Below, piece by piece: positions 10,523-25,177 of a stretch of DNA of 64,000 bases; positions within the stretch are counted from its first letter, which is position 1, and the number at the start of each line of letters is the position of its first letter. A program made the position numbers and the translations under genes. Under the pieces are notes generated by a model. That model did no database searches. It was given only the letters and a program-made list of their open reading frames with translations, and had not been told where the DNA came from. The stretch comes from Prototheca cutis (Eukaryota; Chlorophyta; Trebouxiophyceae; Chlorellales; Chlorellaceae): assembly GCA_002897115.2 (NCBI GenBank), contig BCIH01000002.1:515400-579399 (forward strand). The letters run 5' to 3'.

Positions 10523-13500
10523 ATGGGCAACGCCCCATCTGCGCATGTCAGCGCAGCCCAGGGGGCCCTGGAGAGCCTTGCAGGGCCGCTGCCATTGAAC
10601 GCCGTGGACAAGGCATGGGGTGCCCTGCTGGCCTTCCCAGTGCCGCTGTGCCGGTGGCCTGAAGAAGAGATCCAGGGCACCATCCGCCCATACTGCGGTG
10701 ACCTGGGTACGTGTGGTGTTGCAAGGCATTTTCGATCGTGAATCATGACTGAAATGATAGGTTCTTAGGCATAGCATGTGCCTGGGATCGACTTGGCGTA
10801 CCGCTCGTGCCTGGGTTGTGGGTAGATGCATTGATGAAACAAGCATCTCGTGCCCGTCGCCGCACATGCAAACAACCTCCCCCGTCACACACAAATCTTG
10901 CACAGTGTACCACAACTGCCAGAGCTACAATGTCCAGCGGCTCATGCTGCAAGTCATCCGGGTACTGGACAAGGTGAAGAAGGAAGGCGATGCGCTGGCG
11001 ACCGGCAACCTGCTGTGCCTGCTGCGGGTAATCCTGCAGGATCTCATGGAGCACCTCACGCCACCCCAGCTCCAGACCTTTGTCGACCTGCCCTTTCCCG
11101 AAGGTGTGTGTGTGTGTGTGTGTTTGGGGGAGAGGGTGCCCATTGTTGTTGCCTCATCCACCTGCACANTACACACTTCCACCCTGCTGCTGCCCCAATC
11201 CATGAACTATCCACGCTCCCACCGCAGACTCGCCCACTCGGGCTGCACACATGCAGGAATTTGCCGTGCTGGGAGAGCAGACATTGGAGCAGCGACTCGT
11301 CGGCGCCTGCTTCTCTGCTCTTGGCCAGACAACGGTTGCCGTGACCAGGTTGGATGGCTGGCTGGGAGTTTGCTTGTTGCTCTGGCTTGGTTCACGAAAA
11401 ATCCCTGTTGTTGGCATCATGGCACCCGCATGAAGCGCTAGCCGATGACGGGGAAAGGCCAGCTGGGGCATTTCCTGGTCGTCATCAACCAACCCCTCTC
11501 TACTGCCACTGCCCATTCACCAATCTGCAGACCGACTGGTTACTATTTCGAGCTCCAGTTGCTCCAGTTCCTGCTTGTCTTGCTTTCCAGCCAGCTCTAC
11601 ATTCCCGAGGGCACCGTGGAGGTGGACCAGCTTCCCTTTCTTCCTGCCATCCTCCAGGTCTGATTCGATTGTTTCTGCGATGGGGACCGGTAGTTTGATG
11701 ACCAGTATCCTGCTCCTTGCATGGCTGAAATCTCAACCCTCTCGACCATGGACTCAATGCACAGGAGGGCACGGCTGGTGCAGCGGCTGGGGCGGTGCAG
11801 CGCTTGTTGCAGCTGACACTGGAGGCCCCGGCGCCGCCGCTGGGCCTCCGAGCCTGGCTGCCCACAGACACTAGGGCTGCCATGCAGGTCGTCCGAGCTG
11901 CAGCCAGTACGGTTATTCTCAGGGTCTGGCTGTGTTGGGTTGTACTGGAACACAATTAGGACTGCATTCCTGGACATCCTTTTCCAACCTTTTCCCTCGA
12001 ACGCACAGACAACCCGGCAAGCCAGCACCCCCCCCCCCCCCCCCCCCCCNNNNNNNNNNNNNNNNNNNNNNNNNNNNNNNNNNNNNNNNNNNNNNNNNNN
12101 NNNNNNNNNNNNNNNNNNNNNNNNNNNNNNNNNNNNNNNNNNNNNNNNNCCCCCCCCCCCCCCCCCCCCCCAACATAAGCAGGTTCGCTGGTGTGGCTTC
12201 CCATCAAGGCAGTCACATTTTTCCTACGGCGGGGGGAGGGTGATGCAAGCGGCACGCTGGGGACCCATGCCCGCCTCCTTCTCCTGGCCCTCTGCTTTCA
12301 CGTCCGTGACCCGGCCGAGCCCATGGCTGAGGCTGCCGTGGCCACGCCGGCGCCATTCCGTCTGGCACTGCAGCAGCTCCTGGACAGCAGTGGGAATGCT
12401 GGTGCGTTCAGATGCAGATGGTGGTGGCTGTCGGGGAGTGGTGGCCGCCTGTTGCCGCGAGCACCGGTTGCTCGCAGCTGTTGGGGTGACAACGTTTATG
12501 GCTTCTGATGAAAGAAATGCCCCATGCATAACTCCACAGACACTGCAGAAGAAAGCGCGGAGCATGGCCTGAGCCCCGCGACGTCCGACCGGGCCGCGGC
12601 GCCGTTCCCCGCGCTGCTGGCGCTGCTGGCCCGCTCCCGCGGACGGCAGACCGGCGTGCTGCTGTTGTACGCACTGCTGCACCACGGCGGCGCGTTCCGG
12701 GAGTACTGCCTGGCGAGAACAGACCCGGAGACGCTGCTGTCGCCGCTGCTGAGCGCACTCTGGCGCGGCACAGCTCGCGAAGCAGGCGCCGAGCCGGGGG
12801 AGCTGTATGTTCTGCTCGTGGTCTTGCTGCTCTTGTCGTCTGACGAAGGCTGGACCGATGCCCTCTTCACCGTCCAGCTCGAGGTTGTCTGCTTCTGGCG
12901 GGATTCGTTTGCAGGGATACATGTGCACGCAGAGATACTGTTCCCTCTCCCACACTGGCCCCGCTCTACTCCTGCAACAGAAACTAGGCTCGGACTGGGG
13001 CCCGCACCCGCCGCAGCTGCAGTCGCTGGGCAGTCTGGCTGTGAGTGTCCTACTCAAGGTGGCGCTGGGCTCCCTGGCTCGGCGCAGCGACGCCTTTCTG
13101 CAAACAAACACCCTTGCCGTCCTTGCCAACCTTGCGCCGCGTTGCAGAGGTAGTATGGCACTTGTGGGTGAAGGGGGAGGTTGAAGAGGATGCGGTCAAG
13201 AGGGGCAGGGTTCTGATGAAATGGAGCAAATTCATAAACCTGTACACCGCTGCTATGCATAGGGTTGTCGCCCGAGGCTTCGCGGCGGCTGGTGTCACTG
13301 CTAGGGGTGCTGCTGCGGCGGGCCAAACGGCTGTCGAGTAGCGGCGCAGCGCTGTCCGAGGACCAGCGTGCTGAGGCGCAGCTTCTGGGCGACTTCCTTC
13401 GCATGGCGCTGGAGAGCACCAGCCTGATCCTGGAGCGGAACCCGGGGCTCAACCCGGGGCTCATCTATGCCCTGCTGCACCGAGCCGACGTGTTTGAGGG

Positions 13501-14355
13501 GCTTGAATCCGAGGACTCGGGCACCGCCCGCGCCCTCACAAACATCCAGGTGAGTGAGGTGCCGGTCTCCTGTTGGCCTCTGCCCATGCTCTTCGACTGA
13601 GCCGCAGAAGCCCTTGCACATCAAAAATGCCCCAGAAAATGCGATTCTCATGCACAACCCCATGTTCTGTTGTGCAGCGCGTCATTGAGCACTTTTCGGC
13701 AGCAGTGCAGCCGGCTGTCGATGGCTCACGGGAGGGGCTGGATGCAGGGACGGTGATGACTTCCATTGAGCTGGCCCTGCGGACGTGGCGGCGGGGCCGG
13801 CTGCAGGCAGGGCCCACCCTCCTTAACTTTCAGTACGAGGAAGGCACGCGCGGGTGGCAGTAGGGCGGGTGGGGGTGGTGCCTGCTGGACATTGGGCCTC
13901 TGTTTTCACGGAGAGCAACTCCTCCAACAATTCTTTGTTGTTACTGTTGTTTTGCCTGCGAGCGCGGTTTTTCTTCTTCCATGCCCACGGGGAAAGGGAA
14001 TGCAATTGCTCAACCCGCCCATCCATCCCCACAAGCCAATTTGCAGATGCCCACTCCGGCTCGTTCTTCGTGCCCTGCGTCTGGGCACGAGTGGTGTCGG
14101 AATCCGACATCGGCTGGGACCTGGAGACCATCCGCCTCTTCCGGCCCAAAGGTGAGGGCTTTGGCATGCTATCTATGCAGGACAGCTGTTCCAGTACCTG
14201 CTCCGCTCTCCCCCCCACCCCCACCCCCCCACCAATATATCAAATGAACAGACAAACTTTTCAACTGCACAGGCATGGAGTCACCCGTGGAGGAACTGGG
14301 TGTGTATGGCCCGCAGGAGACAGTGGACGGCATGCACAGCGCGCACAGCGTGTAA
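10523..14355 (+). CDS. DYM: Dymeclin (DYM)
   Basis: Twelve exons: 10523-10706, 10906-11103, 11228-11348, 11531-11657, 11765-11887, one ending at 12401 with unclear start, 12540-12883, 12981-13149, 13263-13549, 13678-13843, 14047-14151, 14273-14355. Dymeclin is a Golgi-associated peripheral membrane protein needed for Golgi organisation. The start MGNAPSAHV has Gly2, consistent with the N-myristoylation known for dymeclin. Diagnostic blocks are LLLLALCFHVRD, LLYALLHHGG with EYCLARTDPE, LYVLLVVLLLLSSDEGW, QTNTLAVLANLAP, LNPGLIYALLHRADVFE and FFVPCVWARVVSES. The intron 13844-14046 is GC-AG. The sixth exon starts near an assembly gap (12050-12149), so one junction, and possibly a small exon, is unresolved. 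The stop codon TAA sits inside a TGTAA. It converges on PUS3, with 140 nt between the two stops. Confidence 0.9.
12028..12171 (+). other. 100-N assembly gap flanked by poly-C inside a DYM intron
   Basis: A run of 22 C (12028-12049), exactly 100 N (12050-12149), then 22 C (12150-12171). The fixed size of the N block suggests a placeholder gap, and the flanks suggest that sequencing failed in a long poly-C tract. Length and content of the true sequence are unknown. Confidence 0.95.
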
Positions 14356-14495
14356 GCGCACACGTTTGTCCCTGGCACCTCATTGTTGTGAATGGATGTT
14401 CTCTGGTGTCCATTCCTACTCCTGTCTGCCAGGTGGTGGGTTGGATTGAGAAAGGAAGGGACTCGTCATTGCCACAGATAACAATCCTTGCACCG

Positions 14496-16267
14496 TCAGG
14501 CAGCTTCGCTGTCACTCCCATTGGCCTGCCCGTACCCCTGGCCCGGCAACTTCTTGCCAGCTGCCAGCAGCTTGGCCTGTCGTTCTTCCATGGTAGGCTC
14601 GGTGACTCGCTGCAGCAGCGGAACATGCCGCGGCAGCAGCCGCTCTTTCCTCAAGTCCCCCGGCAGGCTGCACTCCGATGACTCTACGGCCTCCACCATC
14701 TCCGCCAGTAGGGCCGCGTGCGTGAGGTGCCTGTCCAGCCGCCGGCGCAGCAGCTTCTCCGTAGCTTCCCGTGCCGCTCGCGACCTCCGAAACTCTATCG
14801 CGCCGTCGGGGTAGGTGCATGCCGCGAGCAGCAGCGGCTCCTCCGCTGCCAGCGTATACAGCGGCTTGGCCGGGTGCACGGCGACGTCTAGAAGCTGTGC
14901 CACGATACCAGGACCCTCCTGGCCTCGACCCACCATCAGCAGCACGGCCGCCATGCACCGGACCTGGTGCCAGAGGAAAGCCGTGCCCCGCAAATGCAGT
15001 GCCAGCAGACGCCGGCCGCCCAGCAGGCACCCGCGCTCCTCTATCCGGAAATCCAGAATCTCGCGCCTGAAGTGTGTCACCTGCGCCACGTCCATCTTGC
15101 AGAAATTGCGAAAGTCGTGCGGTCCAACGAACGCGGCGGCCGCAGTCCGCATGGCGTGAATGTCCAGCTCCCCATCTGCTGGACCTGTCAGCACAAAGTA
15201 CTTGTATGCTCGTTCCATCGCTGAAAACCGTGCCGAGAATTCTGGGTCGACGGGGGAGCCCCACCCGGTGATGCGGATGTCATCCGGCAGCACCCGGTTC
15301 AGCAGCGCTGGGTAGTCGAGTTCTGCAGAAGGCTCAGGCAACGCGCACCCCGCACGGGCGGCGCTGCGCAGCCGCAGAGCGACGACCTGGCCGAGCGCCG
15401 AGACGCCGCGGTCGGTGCGGCCACAGCGAGAGTACAGCAGGTCCTGCCAGCTCTCGCCGCGAGGGACCAAGCGCGTCCGCTCCAGCGCCGCAAACAACTC
15501 TGCCTGAAATGGAGTTGGGATGGCAAGGTTGCAGCCAGGGGCAGTCAACAGCGGTCCTGATGAGACGCTCTGGTTGGTTTGGCCCCGAGTGGAAGAGGTG
15601 CCAATGCCACAGGCGTGTTGTCCCGCATACAGCACGGGTGGCTGTGGTTCAATGGCCCAGGCACCAGCATCTTCCCCTCCTTCTCCCGTCTACCCCCCCA
15701 AAATTCTCAAACCCAACCTCTACGGTTCGTGGAGAGCTGTCCTGCCGTGCAAAACCGTCGTAGGCATGGCCTTCATACAGCAACTCCAGTGCCACCAGCC
15801 GCCGCTCGAATGCCGAAAAATCCAAGTCGCTGGCCTTTTTAACTGCAGCAGCATGGGCACGGGGGTGGGGACGCTCTGTCCTTTCTTAAAGCACGGAAGA
15901 GGCTGCCGATAGTACAAATGGCCCGTGCCTGGAAGCAAGCAAACTGTGCACCCTGCAGCACCAGCAACTCCGCCCCACTTTTAACACCCGTACGTCTCTT
16001 TGCAGATGCCGCTGCTGGTGCCTTGGGCTTGGCTTCAGGTTTATGTTCCACTGAACTCCCGGCAGCCTCGATCTGGGCTGTCAGCTCCCTCAGCCGGCCC
16101 AGGAGAATGCCGTTCCTGTCTTCGGTGTAAGGGACGCCGGGGAAGAGGGCTGCATGCACCTCTCCCAGGGCTGTGTTGGTTATACTCTGTGCGCCCATGG
16201 CATGCCGTAGGCCGTGCAGTCTGCTGCTGCACCGCTGAATGGGAGATGAAAGCGCCCTCTTCAGCAT
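14496..16267 (-). CDS. PUS3: tRNA pseudouridine(38/39) synthase, PUS3/DEG1 type
   Basis: Three exons, 16267-15994, 15842-15718 and 15503-14496, encode 468 residues of the TruA family. TruA-type enzymes convert uridine to pseudouridine in the tRNA anticodon arm; PUS3/Deg1 acts at positions 38 and 39. The catalytic Asp is in CGRTDRGVSALGQVVAL. Other blocks are LLYEGHAYDGFARQ, LNRVLPDDIRITGWG, FSARFSAMERAYKYF, FRNFCKMDVAQVTHF (typical of PUS3 rather than TruA or PUS1) and RGTAFLWHQVRCM. The N-terminus from MLKRALSSPIQRCSSRLHGL is basic and Ser/Arg-rich, so it could be an organelle presequence; an internal Met (MGAQSITN) would give a cytosolic form. This dual use is inference. It lies head-to-head with SmF. 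Confidence 0.93.
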
Positions 16268-16723
16268 GAGGCGGGGAGCACCACCATTCTGATGATGGAG
16301 ACCAGCCGCAGCTCTACTAAACGGACGCTCGGGGGCTACGCATGCACGCATACATACACTCCCATTGCATTATAAAAGCGGGCAAACTTGTGTTCCTTAA
16401 CCGTTTACAGTGCATGGAATCGCTTTCGCGACTGACTTGGACATTGTCGCATTTGCATGCAGCCAACAGCAGCCATGGGCTCGTGTCCAGCCGCGCGATC
16501 ATCGAATTTGGGGCCCCGGCCCTCGCACTCTCGCCGCTAGCCCATCACGAAACACACGCCTGTGAAGCGCTATGGCCTGTGTCGTCAAGTGCATTGCATT
16601 ATTTGATTAATCGCCGACATTCTTCTGGAGGAATCGGAGTCTCTCGACTTGAGTGCCGGACTGAAAGGCCGAGCAATCGCGTGACCAAGCGTGGGGGAGG
16701 CTGCAGTTCGCCAGCCTGACACC
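16268..16723. promoter_or_regulatory. Divergent promoter region between PUS3 and SmF, with a TATA box
   Basis: The 456 bp between the start codons of PUS3 (-) and SmF (+). TATAAAAG at 16371-16378 on the plus strand is a clear TATA-box match pointing toward SmF, 345 nt before its ATG. No other gene is visible here. Confidence 0.5.
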
Positions 16724-17386
16724 ATGGCCGCGGTACGGTGCAGCGATGCGTACTTTGGAGGTTGTTGTGATGACAGACGCGCCGTGACTCTTCACCACGC
16801 CTTGCAATCCCGTGCATTCCCTGTGCAGACTGTGCCTGTCAACCCCAAGCCCTTCCTGAATGACCTTGCCGGAAAGTCTGTCATCGTCAAGCTAAAATGG
16901 GGCATGGAGTACAAAGGTGTGTGCATGTGACTAGTGGTTTAGCGAGAGGATGTTATGCATGGAGGGAGGTACAGCTGCTGCTGCTTCCTCAGAGCAACCT
17001 GCCTGTGGCGGCTCCAGTATGGGTATTGCTCCCCCGGAACCCAGCCTCATGCTTCCCTGCACTCATGTGCCCCATTGTGCCAGGCTTCTTGGTGTCTACG
17101 GATGCATACATGAACCTGCAGCTGGCAAACACGGAGGAGTACATCGACGGACAGTTCACGGGAAACCTTGGGGAGGTGCTGATCAGGTGAAACTGGAGCG
17201 ACTGGGGCGTGGAGTGCAGGGCTTTGAGGGACGTGGGCCCAGCTGTCACCATGCCCAAGAGCTGTGTCTCTGCGTAAATCACCTGGATCCCACCATTCCA
17301 AATCCCTGGCCCGCTTCCCTACTTTCTCCAGGTGCAACAACGTGCTCTATCTACGGGGCGCCCCGGAGGAAATGGAGACATCGTAG
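16724..17386 (+). CDS. SNRPF: Small nuclear ribonucleoprotein F (SmF)
   Basis: Four exons, 16724-16732, 16829-16916, 17084-17186 and 17332-17386, encode 84 residues, close to the 86 of human SmF. SmF is one of seven Sm proteins that ring the U1, U2, U4 and U5 snRNAs in the spliceosome. Sm motif 1 is [15 protein letters not shown] with [19 protein letters not shown], and Sm motif 2 is [15 protein letters not shown]. The start [12 protein letters not shown] is diagnostic for SmF rather than LSm6. The first coding exon is only nine bases (ATGGCCGCG) before a GT donor, so most of exon 1 is 5' UTR. All junctions keep frame. The stop is followed by about 310 nt before the convergent TAF5 stop. Confidence 0.96.
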
Positions 17387-17697
17387 CAGCAACGCCGTTT
17401 GTTCCCACTGGTGACGACTGATTGTGTTTGATGATGATGATGTGATGGTGGTGTGGCTTTTTAACAACCCCAAGAGCAACTCACTCTTTGGCGGATGGGC
17501 AGCTATCATTCGCCTCATGGTGGTGGTTGTGGTGTCCAGGAAAGGGGGTGGGCTGGATACTGGCCGGCCTGGTTACAGGGATGGATTGAACGATGGTAGT
17601 GAGCCGCGCGTAGCAGAATCATCAGATCAAACCACATCAGAGTAGACCAGGAACTATGCCAGGCAGCCCCGAACCAAGCGCCATCAGCCGAACTAGT
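17387..17697. other. Convergent intergenic region SmF / TAF5
   Basis: 311 bp between two convergent stop codons. TGTAA on the minus strand at 17577-17573 lies 121 nt past the TAF5 stop and is its likely poly(A) signal. The plus strand carries a GAT/GGT-rich stretch after the SmF stop but no TGTAA. No gene seen. Confidence 0.5.
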
Positions 17698-20835
<3,138 letters not shown>

Positions 20836-22933
20836 GCACGTGGGAGCCAGGGAAGGAGCCTGGCCAGGCTCCACCCGGAATGACACTGCAAAGGCAGGGC
20901 AGCGGCTGGCCCACTCACCCATTCCCTAGCCACGCACGCACTTTCGCTTTTTCAAATACTGAAGCACCAATCGATCCACCGCGGCGGTGCTGGTGAGGCT
21001 CATGACGAGAGGTGGGGGACGGGAGAGGCACCGCACCCCGCGCGACGCCTGGTGGCTATCCCGAGTCTCCACTCGCTGGCTGCTTCCTTGCCCACATCAC
21101 ATGCCCATACATGCCACGCATATGAAAAAACAAGCGTTCTCAAGGAAATGGTGCTCTGAGAGCGCATGTAGGAAGTGGGAGATATTGTAACACGCGCAGA
21201 TTACCGGGGCAAGCGATGGCAGCTCTCTACATTAACGGCAGAAAATGATGAAACCTTGTCGAGATTCGTTGACTCCCATGTGGATAGGATGGGCATGCCT
21301 CCCAAACAAAATGCCTGTTGGACCGCATTCCCTGGCCGCGTCGCTCAGAGGATGGGTTGGGTTCCTTCTTGGCAGCAGGACAGGTCGTGCAAGGAGAAAG
21401 GTCCCGGAAATTGACCCCCTGGCACGACACTTGTTGCAACTCGGTGGCCCATCATTGAGGCAGTCCACCTTCCTATTGCCCTGTGGGGGGTGACAATTCA
21501 CAGCCATCCGTGATGCCCAGCAACCCCCGGGGTGATGTGACGCTGTTGCTGGCTGAGCTGGTTGCATTATTTTTTGCCCTGCACGGTAGTCCAGTCCTCC
21601 CAAGAGACCTTAAGAGATCCGAGGCAATATCCATGCAGCACATTGTCATATACATGAGAAGATTTGATTGTCGACGAGAGCTACTCTAAGAATTTTGGTT
21701 AGCAGCATTTTGTGAATGCATGTGGAATGGAGTACTGAGACCTGTTTCCCTCCTAACTGCAGCCTGTGCCTCCAGCTCGTGGCACCAACTCGCCCATGCT
21801 CCCTGACGTCGGCAGGGCACTCATTGCCTTTGGGGAACCACTCATTTTGAATAGGGTTGATGCCCACCTTCCCCGATTCGGTGGAATAGCAGCATTGCAG
21901 TGTGTCTTTATTGGGCTGGAGCACCATGGACATTCCATGCCCATCATGCTTGAACAAAAAGCACAAAAAAACATTGCGGAAAGCATCAGGCACTGCTGTG
22001 TTGTCGGCAGCATCAACATCCATGTGTTTCCATGAGACCATCTCTGGCGCTTTTTGTATTGATGCCCTTGCGATAGGCAGCAGGCTCAATGCATCCGCCA
22101 TGGCCCGACCAGCATGGGGCCTGAATCTAAGAAGATAGATGTGGCCCTAGAACCATCGCTCAATACACAGTAAGAGCACCTTGTGCTACAATGGAGACAC
22201 CAGTTCTGGGCCTCTCCCCCATCACAGCCCCAACTTCGCCAATCAAGTGCAGGATGCACACCGCACCTGTGCGTCGTGCCCAACATATCTTAACCAAGAA
22301 ACCAGAGCATTCCTGGGGTAGTTTTGTGGGAACAACCCAGATGAAGAAGGCCAAACCGTCTTCATAGGAAACTGAGACCCATGGAGGAGCTGCCACCCTT
22401 GCCGGGCCGCCCCCCGTGGTGAAACGGGACAGCAGGGCAAACCGGCAAGTCCATGGAGCTGGCAAGAGTCATTACACATCATTAATGACACCAGAAGCTG
22501 CCTGTGACATATGTATCGAGAGGGCAGTCATCGATAAAGGCTCACTCAGCCTCGTCCTGGATCTCAGATTCCCACCGGAGAGTGCGAGTGCAAGGACAGC
22601 TTCTGAATGGCGACTGCGAGTGGACGCACTCTGTTCAGCCATAGCTCCTCCCACCGACCACGCCATTGAAATGGGATAACAATGTTTGAGCGGCGAGGCG
22701 TGCGGTTGGAGGGGGTTGAGAGGGTTGAGAGCGTTCCGGCACCGCAGTGAGAGCTCAAGGGGGGGCATCCACGTGCCTCCACGTGCACATGCAAGTTTGA
22801 GCGGAGGAGATTCATTCGAGGCGGACCTGGGCCTGTCCAGACGAGGTACCAGAAAATTGTCTGTACCTGCGACATGATTCAGGAGCTGTTGTGTGCTGTC
22901 TGATAGGCCCGGCGCATCAGGAACAGGGGCGTG
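20836..22933. other. Unassigned 2.1 kb between TAF5 and the sugar transporter
   Basis: No recognisable gene. By eye the stretch is less GC-rich than its neighbours, and frames on both strands are short. The longest open frame is minus, 22101-21646, starting MADALSLLPIARASIQKAPE; a further minus frame covers 22465-22160. They match no family I know, and I cannot link them by convincing splice sites. The region holds the promoters of TAF5 (-) and the transporter (+). It could also contain a lineage-specific gene, a non-coding RNA or decayed mobile DNA. Confidence 0.35.
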
Positions 22934-24547
22934 ATGGGGAGCCTTCTCGCCCCGGTGGGCTATGGCCTGCTCAACGTGGCGTCAGCCACGGGCATTGTGT
23001 TTGCAAACAAAGCAGGTACGCACAGACTGTGTTTCAAGTGTTGTGAATGAATTTTCTGGGACCCTGGACCGTCGTCGGCGCTGGCCGCGGTGGGATGCCC
23101 CCTGGTGCATGGCCCCCTTCTGGATCAGCCCTGTCTGCTCGGTGGGGCAAGGTCCACTGGCACGCTCGCGGGGACCTAGGATCACATCGAGTGGATTCCA
23201 GGTTCATGTGGATCTGTTGTCAATCCGTGCATGCCATGACATGAGCTGTGGCGCATGGAGAGCGTTGCGCTGTACAGAATCCTTTGCCCGTGCCAGGCAG
23301 CTCACCGCCAGCGCTTGCCCGGCGTCCCATGCGCCACGAGCCAAGCGTGTGCATTCCCTACCCACCTCACCCCACACTGCAGTGTTTAGTGTCGTCAAGT
23401 TTAGTTTCACCTATGCTCTCACCTTCATCCACACCGTCTTCACGCTGTTTGGGATGAACCTGTTCCTCAGAGTGCGAGTTTGTGCCGGGGGTTGTTGAAG
23501 AGGGGCGTGTGAGAGCTTGGAGGGGGTTGGGGTGGGAGATTTGAGAGGAATTTGAGAGAGGAGTATGTGCTGCGAAAGGTGGCTGCGCTTGGACAGCATT
23601 TGCCTGGTCCCGACAACAGTTTCTACCCGGTGCCACACCGACAAATGAAAGGCCCGCCACGATCATGGTGCTCCGTGCAGTTTGGCATCTTTGAGAAGAA
23701 GGCGGTGGCACGGAGGAAGATGATTCCCCTAGCGGCGGCATATGTCGGCTACATTGTGCTGTGCAATTTGAATCTCAACCTAAACCCTGTGGGCTTTTAC
23801 CAGATTACCAAGATTGCCGTGGCCCCCGCGGTGCTGGCTATCGAGGCGCTGGTCTACGGCCGCCGGGCCAGCCCCGCAGTGGGCGGCGCCGTGGCGCTGG
23901 TGTGCCTGGGTGTGGGCCTGGCGACGGTGACGGACCCTCAGATTGCTCGTGGCGCGGCGGGCCTGGGAGCTGGGTTTGGCTCCGTGGCTGCCACGGCCAT
24001 GTACCAGATCTGGGCCGGGGTCAAGCAGAAGGAGTTGGGCCTGGGGTCCATGCAGCTGCTGCACCAGTACGTTCCCCTGGCAGCAACCATGCTGGGGGTG
24101 CTCGTCGTGCTGCTGGAGCCCGTGGGCCTGCTGCACCGAGGGCCCGACACCATTCTGGGCTTTGACTATACGATTGGGGGCGTCACCATGATCACGGTCT
24201 CCGCCGCCCTGGGGCTGCTGGTGAATCTTTCCACCTTCCTCGTCATCGGCGCGACCTCCAGTCTCACCTACAACGTGGTCGGCCACGTCAAGACCGTCCT
24301 CATCCTCACGGGTGGCGTCGTCTTCTTCGGGGACGTCATGCCTGCCAAGAAAATGGGAGGAATCGCAGTCGCCATGGTCGGAATCGTGTGGTACTCTCAC
24401 ATCAAACTCAGCGAAGCCAAGGCTGCAGCCAGCGCGCGTCTCAGCCTGCCTGTCGCCGAGCTCGCGGACGGCCGGGGGGGCCTCGATGCCGCACGCGCGG
24501 CCAGCGAGGTCTTGAAACGGAGGCCAAATACCCCCGACGTGCGGTGA
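22934..24547 (+). CDS. Nucleotide-sugar transporter (DMT superfamily, UXT/URGT-like)
   Basis: Three exons, 22934-23015, 23383-23471 and 23681-24547, encode 345 residues with about ten hydrophobic segments. The protein belongs to the triose-phosphate/nucleotide-sugar translocator family. Its signature NPVGFYQITKIAVAPAVLAI matches the plant UDP-xylose and UDP-rhamnose/galactose transporters, where SVGFYQ..K is conserved. Further matches are LGVGLATVTD, SLTYNVVGHVKTVLIL and MVGIVWYSHIKLSE near the end. Such proteins sit in the Golgi or ER membrane and exchange UDP-sugars for UMP. The substrate cannot be decided from sequence. The short N-terminus MGSLLAPVGYGLLNVASATG leads directly into the first membrane segment. 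Confidence 0.88.
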
Positions 24548-25177
24548 TGCCGTGGGTAGGGTAGGCAGCGGCACTGCCGTGCGTCAGCAGGCAGGCGCCC
24601 GCCTCCCTTGGTAGTGAATGGCAGAGACTCGGCAGCAATGGGAGAGCCAATCATCGGGATCGTGCGCAACGTCCGCAAGTCTTCCCCCTTCGTGTTCTCC
24701 TTTGAATATGCTAGAACCAGCCGCCTGGTGCTACAGGCCAGACGCCTTGGAACCTTGCTTGGCCCCTTGTCCCCTTGCATCAGCAGGCGTGCGTTCCCGC
24801 TGGCAGTGCCTGCATCCGGCCTCTCACTGCCCTTCAGCTCGTGGGCCCCAGAGCGCGCGAGGCGGTGCATCTTCGTGGCCCTTTCCTAATGTTTTTGGCC
24901 CGGAGGTCATGTCCCCCGGAGCTGCCACCCCTTCCTCCCGACGCAGCGTTGCAACCGGTCGAGATGGGCCCCATTGTACACCTTGGCAGCAGAAGCGTTA
25001 TTGAATGAGGTATTCCGGGGGCAGGACGACGGGCAGTGTTGTCGCCAAAACAATGGAGGCCAACTGTTNGCATCAGGTTCATTCAAAAGCAATCATCAAA
25101 AGGACGAGCAAAGGAAAGGAAAGGCACATGCACACCATCACAGCAGTGGCGCAGAGAGAAGAAATACCCAGATCGTG
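24548..25177. other. Convergent intergenic region transporter / VPS13-like gene
   Basis: 630 bp between two convergent stops. Frames here are short and unlike any family I know. It presumably holds both 3' UTRs. No TGTAA match close to either stop was found. Confidence 0.4.

Noticed and set aside
12050..12149. Gap read as coding proline or glycine by frame
   Set aside because: The N block is unknown sequence; the poly-C flanks are intronic.
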